From: an uncultured Pirellulaceae bacterium
GTDB lineage: Bacteria; Planctomycetota; Planctomycetia; Pirellulales; Pirellulaceae
DNA length: 44,020 nt
Reading direction: 5' to 3'
Assembly (NCBI GenBank): GCA_937921995.1
Contig: CAKZVF010000106.1
Coordinates: forward strand, 1-44,020
Shown here: one piece after another, positions 16,280 through 23,980 of the stretch
Position numbering within the stretch: the stretch's first letter is position 1
Layout of the letters: the number at the start of each line of letters is the position of its first letter
Translations under genes and position numbers: made by a program
Notes under the pieces: generated by a model
Databases searched by the model: none
What the model saw: only the letters and a program-made list of their open reading frames with translations
Told to the model about the DNA's origin: nothing

Positions 16280-18420
16280 ATGAGGTTCAACCAGGTGACC
16301 AGGTTTTCCCAGACCGCGACTATGAGCGGCCTAATCAAGTCTGGCGTTGTGGGAATTCAGGAGATGGTGGATGCCCATGTACGCTTGGTCCAACCCGAAC
16401 AGGGCAATGCCAAGCAAGTTTTCAATGTCAACCAGGCAAATCCGGTGACAGTTGGATTTGCACACGGGCTGCTTCTATTGGGGGGCGATGTGCTGAGGGA
16501 CCGCTGCCCGATGGAAAGTGCTGCCGAGAGTTCACGCCCTGCATTCCTGTTCGAAACGTGGTCAGCTGGCGGCGTCAAGTAACGATATTCACGGCCGCCG
16601 CATCGGTTGGCATGGTTTGTTTGTTGATGGCATTTCCTGCTCGCACCGGACTTATTTCGCCGGGGCCACTGACGCATCAACATGCAGCGACTCCCAATGG
16701 ATGTATCGACTGTCATAGTGCGGCGGAGCAAGACGTTGGCGGCTGGACTTTGGTAGCGGCAAGCCCTCATGCCAACCACCTGGAGACGCAAAAATGCTTG
16801 GTTTGCCACCACGATTTCGGAGAAAACCCCAACAAGCCGCACTCTTCAAGCGCTCAGCAGATCGCCCAGCTAACAAAGACTGCTCATAACCGAGCAGTAC
16901 AAACTAAGGAAGAAAACGGTCCGGCGGTGCGAGACTGGATGACTTCGCTGTCCAAATCAATGGTCGGGACGGCGCACCTCCATGGTGACTTGGATTGTGC
17001 GGCATGCCATAAAGAACATCAGGGGGAAGAAGCCGACCTAAAATTGTTGACCAATCAACAGTGCCAAGTTTGCCATGTAAGTTCGTTTGCAAGTTTCTCC
17101 CAAGGACATCCGGAATTTGATCAATATCCATTTCAGCGCCGAACAAGAATCTATTTTGATCACTCAACACACTTCAATAAGCACTTTCATGAACATGCAT
17201 CAGCGGACAAGGATTCGGCTCGAGGTTTTAATACCCAAGCCGCGTGTGTCCAATGCCACGTTGTCGACGCGAAAGGCGTGACGATGGAGTTACGCCCGTT
17301 TGAACAGACTTGTGCACAATGCCATGAGAAACAAATCACCGACGACTCAACAATCGGTTGGGCAGCAATTGGGGTTCCCGCGATTGATCGAGCAGGAATG
17401 GGCGCCGATGAAGTCGGAGTTGGATTGTGGCCTGAATCAACGCCGCTACACCCACAAGCTTCTGGTGCGTTGCCACCATTGATGAAACTATTACTATCTG
17501 CTGACTCAAAATTTGAACAGATACGTCCTCAAGTAGAGAATTTGAATCTTGCTGATTTGAAGAATGCATCGGCGGATGTCTTGACCGCTGTTGAGGACCT
17601 GGCCTGGGTGCTAAAACACAACATTCTTGCCTGGAGCCAAGGCAAGTATCTGCCACCTACCACTGGCAAGTCGACGGCGGGGCAGTTGGCGCATAATGAA
17701 ATAAAAACAATATTGGATTTGATACCGACTGCTCAGTTCAAACAGATCCAAGATCGTTGGTTTCCTGTTTTAAAAAAAGAGATTCGCTCTAGGAAAACGG
17801 GCCAAGGTTTTGAGTTTGCGAGCCGAGTCGATGATCGTGATCTCAATCAAATCTCTCAAGACCAGCGACGTGATGTAGAGACAATCAAAAGTGGGTGGTA
17901 TTTGCAAGATACAGATCTAACCTTGCGATACCGTCCCGTTGGACACGCAGATCCAGTTTTAAAGAAACTGCTCGATTCCGTTGCTCATCTCGCCAGCAAT
18001 TCAAATGACAAACGTCGTACTGCGTTGATTAATGAGGTGCTAAGTGATGTTTCATCGCCTCATGCACCAGGCCGATGCGTAAAGTGCCACACGATTGATC
18101 GTAGTGATAAAGAGGTCGTCATAAATTGGCGCGGAGTGGTAGCGAATCAAAATCATGCGTTCACCAAATTTTCACACAAATCTCATATGGTAACACAGGC
18201 CAACAACGAGTGCTTAGAATGTCATCGCTTGAAAGAAAGGCATGACAGCGAAAGCTTCTTTCGGGCCGAGTACGTAAACCAATGGGGATGTCTGGCCTTA
18301 GACTCGGCCAAATTCAAATGTGACTTTTCTCCATTGCAGAAATCCAATTGCAGCCAGTGTCACCAGCAAAACTCTGCGGGTGACAGTTGCCTTAAATGCC
18401 ACAACTATCATGTCCGATGA
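16276..18420 (+). CDS. Decaheme cytochrome c with cytoplasmic Cys-rich domain
   Basis: A 714-residue protein starting at the ATG that overlaps the previous stop; a longer frame back to 16183 lies within the upstream gene. Residues 1-95 have no signal peptide but contain ten cysteines (25, 33, 35, 45, 51, 62, 72, 82, 83, 89) with the patterns CPCTLGPTRTGQC, WICTR, GGRC and DGKCC, suggesting a metal or Fe-S site. A membrane helix at about 102-121 follows, and then ten CxxCH sites from Cys143 to Cys705, in groups of two, four, and four more after a heme-free stretch of about 250 residues. Topology predicts the Cys-rich domain in the cytoplasm and the hemes in the periplasm, so one chain could carry electrons across the inner membrane region. 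Relation to cytochrome c3/c7 families is likely for the heme modules. Confidence 0.85.
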   Translation: MNEVQPGDQVFPDRDYERPNQVWRCGNSGDGGCPCTLGPTRTGQCQASFQCQPGKSGDSWICTRAASIGGRCAEGPLPDGKCCREFTPCIPVRNVVSWRRQVTIFTAAASVGMVCLLMAFPARTGLISPGPLTHQHAATPNGCIDCHSAAEQDVGGWTLVAASPHANHLETQKCLVCHHDFGENPNKPHSSSAQQIAQLTKTAHNRAVQTKEENGPAVRDWMTSLSKSMVGTAHLHGDLDCAACHKEHQGEEADLKLLTNQQCQVCHVSSFASFSQGHPEFDQYPFQRRTRIYFDHSTHFNKHFHEHASADKDSARGFNTQAACVQCHVVDAKGVTMELRPFEQTCAQCHEKQITDDSTIGWAAIGVPAIDRAGMGADEVGVGLWPESTPLHPQASGALPPLMKLLLSADSKFEQIRPQVENLNLADLKNASADVLTAVEDLAWVLKHNILAWSQGKYLPPTTGKSTAGQLAHNEIKTILDLIPTAQFKQIQDRWFPVLKKEIRSRKTGQGFEFASRVDDRDLNQISQDQRRDVETIKSGWYLQDTDLTLRYRPVGHADPVLKKLLDSVAHLASNSNDKRRTALINEVLSDVSSPHAPGRCVKCHTIDRSDKEVVINWRGVVANQNHAFTKFSHKSHMVTQANNECLECHRLKERHDSESFFRAEYVNQWGCLALDSAKFKCDFSPLQKSNCSQCHQQNSAGDSCLKCHNYHVR

Positions 18421-18637
18421 GCAAACTAAAGAAGATTTGCCGTTGGAATATCAAGCTTTAATCAACAGGAAATTCGATATTGTTGATGCTTGACCCGTTA
18501 GACTGGGGAGGCATGGCGAACTTTGAGGACGGCCCGGAACTGTTCGCGATCGGCATAAGCAGATCAAGTGGATTTTTCACTAAAACCCGACGATACGTAA
18601 CAATCGTTGTATCTTTCGAGAGTTAGTGGAACAGATT
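18421..18637. other. Spacer inside the cytochrome cluster with a doubtful small frame
   Basis: This 217-bp spacer is the only sizeable gap between 11 and 23 kb and may hold a second promoter for the last two genes. A 46-codon open frame (ATG 18486, stop 18624-18626) fills much of it and ends just before the next gene. It lacks a ribosome site and has no cysteines, heme motif or membrane segment, so I do not call it a gene. No strong palindrome was found. Confidence 0.35.
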
Positions 18638-20974
18638 ATGCGTCTGTCGTCAAAATCTTTGTTGGGTAAGAAGTGGCTTTACGCCATCGTTGTAGCGGGA
18701 TTTCTACATGGATTCTGCGTATCTAGCGTTTTCGCGCAATTACGGTCTGTTGGTGACGGCTCTCTTATAAATGCCGACCTAGACACCGGACAGGAACCAG
18801 ATTTCTGGGCAAACGTGTTTGGCAAGCATGATGCAATTGCTATCGCCAACTTGGCCCATCAAGACGCTGAAGTGGTTTCCGATATCGGTACCCGTGAGCT
18901 GCGAGTTGACAGAGTTTGTCAGGCAGCGCAAGACGAGATTGCCAAGCGAGGCATGACTCAAGCGGTCAATCAAGCCGTTTATAAAGTTGATCCAACTCAA
19001 CGGAAAGAGGTTGGTCTAATTGACCATCAAAGTCAATCGGCTAACGTATCGTCTTCGCGTGCACCTGCACACTTAAAACAGGTTGGCTTCAGCCCGCCAT
19101 CACCTACCGCCACTGCCAAAAGCAATTCTCAGGTTACCGATCTGAAAGAGATAGAGGTGGCCGATTTGAGGCTTGATGCCAAACAGTTCGGCCTCCAAGA
19201 AAGCCACAGTGCAAGTGTCCCCGGTCATCAAACTAATGACTATAGAGAGGTGAAACAGCTGGCAGTGGATAATATCCACGCCAACTGCTTCAACGATGTG
19301 ACCTTTCCCTCGGCCGCAAAATGCAAATCGTGCCATCCAGACCATTATAGAGAATGGTCTGTCTCTCCACATGCTTATGCTCAGCTGAGTCCAGTATTCA
19401 ACGCGATGTCTAATAAGTTGAATAAGCTAACAAACGGGACGCTGAGCGATTTCTGTATTCGCTGTCATGCTCCAATCGGGATGGCTCGCGGAACTGAGAT
19501 TTCCAAAAGCAACTTGGATCGTCCTCCCGAAGAACGTGAAGGAGTTTCTTGCGTTGTTTGTCATCGCGTTAACCAGAACTGGGGCAAAGTATCAGGTCGC
19601 CAAGCTTTGGTGGGCGGCGGCTTAGACAAACCTGTTTACGGACCGTTTGGAAACGAAATTCTGCAACAAGCGTTATCTGATCCGGATAAGTACGGCGTAA
19701 TGACATCAGGCCCTAAGGATTCAAGAATCAAGAGTAGAGAAGTACACTCGGATTCCGTCCCATTTTTCGCTTTGACGACTTCTGCTACATGTGGCAGTTG
19801 TCATGATGTATTTGGCCCCGATGGATTCCGGTTGGAAGACGCATTCAGCGAGTTCAAGTCTTCTCCAGCAGCCAAAGTAAAAGGTCAAAACTGCCAAGAC
19901 TGTCACATGGGCAAGACGCCGGGCGTAGCTTCGGGCTACGCGCATGCTCCTGCGGCCATCGTAGGAAACCAATGTACTCCTGTGCGAAAACATACCAATC
20001 ATATGATGATTGGACCTGACTATTCAGTTATTCATCCCGGCTTGTTTCCGCACAACCCAGAAGCCATTCGTGAGGAACATACTCCGCCAGATGATTTGAA
20101 AGCAGGTCTGGCAACGATGCGCCAATGGCTGCAGTTTGACCATCAATCCGGTTGGGGAACGGACGATTTCGAACGCAAGCTCAGCAAGGGGTTTCGTTTC
20201 CCTCCTGCCTGGGAAAACCAGCAGAAGCGATTTGACGCACGGGAAATCCTAGTAGATCAGTTTGAGTTACTTAAAGAGGCGGATGTCGCAAGGCATCAAT
20301 TGTTGAGCGCTGGCTATAAGTTGGGAGACGTTCAGTTCCTGGGGCGCAACTACAAGGGACTGAATTTCCGAATCAAAGTATCCAATGGGACCGATGGACA
20401 CGGAGTTCCAACTGGGTTTGATGCCGAACGCCTCGTCTTTTTGCGGATAGTCGTGCGGGACTCACAAGGGAAGATCGTAATGGTATCAGGGGGGCTCGAC
20501 CCAAATGGCGACGTGCTTGACAGGCATTCAGTCTATGTCCACAACGGAGAACTGCCGCTTGATCGGCAACTGTTTTCTTTGCAAACAAAGTTTATGACTC
20601 GAAATGTACGGGGCGGTGAACGTGAGCAGGTTCTCGCTGTCCCGTTTTCACTTGATCCGCTGCCCTTTGCACGTCCAGCAACTCGGCCATTCACCGTTCT
20701 AGGACGCCCTGTTGGTGCACGAAAGCACAAGCAAAACATCGAAGTCGGTGGGCATCGCTGGGCCAACTATACGATTGGAAGGAAGCAACTGACCGGAAAT
20801 GGTCCTTATCACGCGGATGTCCAATTGATCGCAGCGATGGTTCCGGTCAATTTGATTCACGCCGTTTCCTCCGCGGGTTTTGACTATGGGATGTCAGCCA
20901 AACAAATTGCGGACGAAGTGGTCAAAGGGCACGTGGTCGTTCACACCAGACACGCGGTGATCGATGCCAAATAA
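18638..20974 (+). CDS. Exported pentaheme cytochrome with large C-terminal domain
   Basis: A 778-residue exported protein. The signal peptide covers about residues 1-34 (ends VFAQ). Five CxxCH sites begin at Cys229, Cys273, Cys305, Cys385 and Cys419; the first is followed by HYREWSVSPHA, the c554-type pattern. About 190 residues of polar N-terminal linker precede the hemes. The last 250 residues are heme-free and include NGTDGHGVPTGFDAERL, a motif I have seen in the C-terminal beta-domain of large c554-like proteins. The ATG at 18638 (GGA 9 nt upstream) is preferred to the GTG at 18626. The gene overlaps the beta-barrel gene by 11 bp, so the pair is co-translated and may form a porin-cytochrome unit. 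Catalytic activity on a small oxyanion is another possibility. Confidence 0.83.
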   Translation: MRLSSKSLLGKKWLYAIVVAGFLHGFCVSSVFAQLRSVGDGSLINADLDTGQEPDFWANVFGKHDAIAIANLAHQDAEVVSDIGTRELRVDRVCQAAQDEIAKRGMTQAVNQAVYKVDPTQRKEVGLIDHQSQSANVSSSRAPAHLKQVGFSPPSPTATAKSNSQVTDLKEIEVADLRLDAKQFGLQESHSASVPGHQTNDYREVKQLAVDNIHANCFNDVTFPSAAKCKSCHPDHYREWSVSPHAYAQLSPVFNAMSNKLNKLTNGTLSDFCIRCHAPIGMARGTEISKSNLDRPPEEREGVSCVVCHRVNQNWGKVSGRQALVGGGLDKPVYGPFGNEILQQALSDPDKYGVMTSGPKDSRIKSREVHSDSVPFFALTTSATCGSCHDVFGPDGFRLEDAFSEFKSSPAAKVKGQNCQDCHMGKTPGVASGYAHAPAAIVGNQCTPVRKHTNHMMIGPDYSVIHPGLFPHNPEAIREEHTPPDDLKAGLATMRQWLQFDHQSGWGTDDFERKLSKGFRFPPAWENQQKRFDAREILVDQFELLKEADVARHQLLSAGYKLGDVQFLGRNYKGLNFRIKVSNGTDGHGVPTGFDAERLVFLRIVVRDSQGKIVMVSGGLDPNGDVLDRHSVYVHNGELPLDRQLFSLQTKFMTRNVRGGEREQVLAVPFSLDPLPFARPATRPFTVLGRPVGARKHKQNIEVGGHRWANYTIGRKQLTGNGPYHADVQLIAAMVPVNLIHAVSSAGFDYGMSAKQIADEVVKGHVVVHTRHAVIDAK

Positions 20975-22832
20975 TACAAAAACAAACAGCATTGCCGTGA
21001 TGAAACTGTTTGTTGTGACTTGCCTCATGGTCACATTTGGCAATACAAGTACGTTATCCTCGCGCTTGGCCATCGCACAAACGAACAGCTATTTTGATAG
21101 CTCAGTGACGAACAACAACGTGTTTGGGGAAAGCTTGTTGAAGCCAGTTTGGCAAGACAGGCTGGATACGGTTGCACTCGTTTCTTGGGATTCATCGAAG
21201 CAAGTCAATGATTTCATTGCTGTCTTGCAACAGCCGACATCCGAGACGCTGTCAATCGCCGACACTACTGTCAGCAATGTCGCTCCTCCCACCCAAACGT
21301 CTACGCTCGCGCCTACGGGCGATCGCGAGGACGAAACGGCGGGTGCGACGACCAAAGGTCTTTACGTCTCCCCTGCGGAACTAGCCGGTCTCGAAACAAA
21401 CGCTCCTCAATGGGCCCGACGAATTGAGTTCCTACCAACATTGCTGTCCGGGAGTCAGGAGAGATTGGGGTGTGTACTGGGCAACATTTTCAGAATGGAA
21501 CACGACCACGTCACCCTGGGTTTGGATGATTATTCGATTGGAATTCAACCGGTTCCGCCACGTCCGAAACTATTGTACGAATTCAACGAGAAGTTTCTGG
21601 AGCCCGGATACTTGAATCAAGGGATTGAAACAAGAACGGGTGCCGTCTGGCGTCCATCTATTTGGGTGTTTGGCGAGTATCGTGCATCGTTCTCTTATTT
21701 CGATCGAGATCGCTCGAACGACACGGTTGCAGAACAAGTAAACCGTTTGGATTTGTTCGCCCAACTAAATCTCACTGCGACTGAACGTGTCTTGCTTGGC
21801 TTGCGGCCTCTGGACAAAGAATCTAGCGGAAGCCGTCAGTTTACGGGGTACAATTTCAACAACGGAAGAATCCTCGACGGTCTCAACGCGAGGGTCCAGA
21901 CGCTGTTTTTCGAAGGCGACTTTGGCGAAATTTTTCCATGGCTGGATCCTTATGATTCACGTGGCTTGGATTTTGGATTCTCCATTGGACGTATGCCCCT
22001 GCTGGCTCAACAGGGCCTATTGATCAATGAAGACGCGATCGATGCGTTAACCATCACACGCAATACACTGAACGGAAATGGAAACCTGAATTTGAGAATA
22101 ACTGGCGTGTTTTCATGGCGTGGCATCAACCGCAACAGCGCAACGGGGAGAGCGAATGACTTTGATCCGGGTTCGAAAATGTTTGCCTTCTTGACCGAAA
22201 GCGACTTCGCAAAACGAACGGTTAATATGGACGTCGTGTACGTCGATGGGGACGAAGCGTTCGGAGATATGTTTGCGATGGGCGTCAGCTCAATTCGTCG
22301 ACATCACCTTTACGAAAACACTTACAACACTTCTTTACACTTTCTGACTTCCATTGCTGCTGGTGAAAAGACGGACTACTCCAACCAAGGCGAGTTGTTC
22401 TTCGCGCAGACTTCTTGGACGCCTCACAGCACCGAAGATTTGATTTACTTCAATTCATTCTGGGCCGTGGATCAGTTTACCTCTCCCGCACGCGGGCCCA
22501 ACAATGGATCGGCATTGGGCCAAACAGGAATCTTGATGGCCGGCCCCGATCTGGGAAACTACGGAGCACCTTTGGCTGTACGAACGGACGACCTCGTGGG
22601 GGCAAGTCTTGGCCGGCAGTTCTTCTTTGATCACACTCGCTCTCAAATCATCTTAGAGATGGGTGCAGCGCAGGAAACCAAAGGGGCATCCCGAGGGACG
22701 ATCGCGTCTGGTTTGCGGGTTCAAAAAGCGATGGGGCAACACTTGATCGGAGTGCTAGACGGTTTCGTCGGAAAGCAAGCGGGCGCACGAGTTTCCCAAG
22801 GGGTTCGTCTTGAGCTAAGGACCAAGTTTTGA
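20964..22832 (+). CDS. Predicted outer-membrane beta-barrel protein
   Basis: A 622-residue exported protein that I cannot assign to a named family. A hydrophobic stretch at about residues 14-38 (signal peptide ending near AIAQ) is followed by a low-complexity Ser/Thr-rich region to about 130. The remainder alternates polar and aromatic residues in short strands typical of outer-membrane barrels, with repeated Y/F at strand ends and a C-terminal Phe (LELRTKF). It has no CxxCH. The start overlaps the pentaheme gene by 11 bp; an ATG at 21000 would give a tighter signal peptide and is equally possible. By position it could be the sheath of a porin-cytochrome conduit. Against this, planctomycetes also have many unrelated barrel-like surface proteins. 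Confidence 0.65.
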   Translation: MPNNTKTNSIAVMKLFVVTCLMVTFGNTSTLSSRLAIAQTNSYFDSSVTNNNVFGESLLKPVWQDRLDTVALVSWDSSKQVNDFIAVLQQPTSETLSIADTTVSNVAPPTQTSTLAPTGDREDETAGATTKGLYVSPAELAGLETNAPQWARRIEFLPTLLSGSQERLGCVLGNIFRMEHDHVTLGLDDYSIGIQPVPPRPKLLYEFNEKFLEPGYLNQGIETRTGAVWRPSIWVFGEYRASFSYFDRDRSNDTVAEQVNRLDLFAQLNLTATERVLLGLRPLDKESSGSRQFTGYNFNNGRILDGLNARVQTLFFEGDFGEIFPWLDPYDSRGLDFGFSIGRMPLLAQQGLLINEDAIDALTITRNTLNGNGNLNLRITGVFSWRGINRNSATGRANDFDPGSKMFAFLTESDFAKRTVNMDVVYVDGDEAFGDMFAMGVSSIRRHHLYENTYNTSLHFLTSIAAGEKTDYSNQGELFFAQTSWTPHSTEDLIYFNSFWAVDQFTSPARGPNNGSALGQTGILMAGPDLGNYGAPLAVRTDDLVGASLGRQFFFDHTRSQIILEMGAAQETKGASRGTIASGLRVQKAMGQHLIGVLDGFVGKQAGARVSQGVRLELRTKF

Positions 22833-22887
22833 TTACTTTCCAAGTAGCGTATTTGGCCGCCTTGCGCACGACGAAAACTCCTATCTA

Positions 22888-22926
22888 AAACCGTAGACTG
22901 GGCGCTCTTGCCCTTCCTGCGATTGA
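22888..22926. repeat. Dispersed hairpin repeat between convergent genes
   Basis: AAACCGTAG at 22888-22896 followed by the hairpin GGGC/GCCC (22900-22903 with 22910-22913, loop GCTCTT) matches the degenerate copy at 1266-1290. It lies between the ends of the beta-barrel gene (+) and fabI (-), where it could also end transcription from both sides, though the stem is short and lacks a long T-tract. Confidence 0.5.
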
Positions 22927-22930
22927 ATTC

Positions 22931-23752
22931 CTAAGCCAGCATATTAGTCAGACGGCCTGGTGATCCCATCGCGTTGTAGCCGCCGTCGATGTGGAGGATT
23001 TCGCCGGTGATGCCTTCGGATAGATCCGACAACAAAAACGCGCCGGACTTTCCAACGTCTTCGTGTGAGATGTTCTTTCCGGTCATCGCCATGTGTTCGT
23101 ACATCTTCAACATGTCACCGACGCCGGCGGCGCTGCCGGCGAGTGTCTTCAGAGGTCCGGCGCTGAGCGCGTTGACGCGTACGCCGGCAGGACCAAGATC
23201 GTAAGCCAAGTATCGCATTGTGGCATCTAACGCCGCTTTACAGATTCCCATGACGTTGTAGCCCGGCACACATTTCTCACCACCGAAGTAAGTCATGCAC
23301 GCGATCGCTGAGCGGTCGGACATGATCGGACGGGCGGCGTTGGCAACCGCGATCAGACTGTAACAGCTGATCTCCATCGCCATGTTGAAACCTGCGCGGC
23401 TGGTTTCAACCGTATCGCGCTGCAAATCAGCACGATCGGCGAACGCAATTGAGTGCAGCAAGAAGTCGATTTTGCCGAACTCTTTCTTCGTCGTTTCCAT
23501 CACGCTGGCGATTTGCGCGTCGTCCTGAACATTTAACGGGACAAGGAATTTGGCTTCGTGATCTGATTTCTCTAAACACTTCGCAACGCGCCGGTGATTT
23601 TTCTTCTTCTCGTCGTCTTCACGGTCCGGCAGATGCGTAAAACCACACTCGCCGCCTTCGGACATGATCTTGTCCGCAATCGCCCATGCGATCGAACGAT
23701 CATTGGCGACACCAAGAATCAGACCTTTTTTACCTTCAAACATACCCGCCAT
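22931..23752 (-). CDS. fabI: Enoyl-[acyl-carrier-protein] reductase (NADH), FabI
   Basis: A 273-residue short-chain dehydrogenase-fold enzyme that performs the last reductive step of each fatty-acid elongation round in the cytoplasm. The cofactor motif GVANDRSIAWAIA is at about residues 14-26 and the catalytic pair Tyr165/Lys172 is in YNVMGICK, the Y-x6-K spacing specific to FabI rather than the Y-x3-K of ordinary SDR enzymes. The segments LLHSIAFAD and LSAGPLKTLA are also FabI hallmarks. Length is normal. GAGGAA sits 5-10 nt before the ATG. It faces the sigma-54 activator gene across a 228-bp divergent spacer. Confidence 0.96.
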   Translation of the reverse strand: MAGMFEGKKGLILGVANDRSIAWAIADKIMSEGGECGFTHLPDREDDEKKKNHRRVAKCLEKSDHEAKFLVPLNVQDDAQIASVMETTKKEFGKIDFLLHSIAFADRADLQRDTVETSRAGFNMAMEISCYSLIAVANAARPIMSDRSAIACMTYFGGEKCVPGYNVMGICKAALDATMRYLAYDLGPAGVRVNALSAGPLKTLAGSAAGVGDMLKMYEHMAMTGKNISHEDVGKSGAFLLSDLSEGITGEILHIDGGYNAMGSPGRLTNMLA

Positions 23753-23890
23753 AACGTTCCTCTAATTTTCGTTTGGAATCCCTGAACCGTTTGATCTACA
23801 TTAATAAGGGTTCAAAATGGGCAGCTCCGAAATTCGAGCAACCCAATTGTTGATACTTTACCACAACCACATGCCTTGTTCATTGCCCCT

Positions 23891-23912
23891 GAGTGTCAAA
23901 ATGAAGACACTC
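23891..23912. promoter_or_regulatory. Inverted repeat GAGTGTC-N8-GACACTC in divergent spacer
   Basis: GAGTGTC (23891-23897) and GACACTC (23906-23912) are exact reverse complements 8 nt apart, in the spacer between fabI and the sigma-54 activator. A candidate -35/-10 pair for the rightward gene (TTGACC near 23934, TACCTT 16 nt on) lies just downstream, so the repeat is placed like an operator. No regulator can be named. Confidence 0.35.
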
Positions 23913-23980
23913 TGGTAAATTTGATTGGTAAACTTGACCTGTCGCCATAACGGCCTACCTTATTCTAAGTCAGTTGCAGT

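Noticed and set aside
18486-18626. 46-codon frame inside the cytochrome cluster
   Set aside because: No ribosome site, no signal peptide or heme motif; the length is within chance expectation.
9741-22832. Assigning the cluster to hydroxylamine oxidation or to the Mtr system
   Set aside because: No octaheme hydroxylamine oxidoreductase-like protein is present, and the inner-membrane and heme components do not follow the MtrA/B/C or CymA layout; only the general logic is shared.
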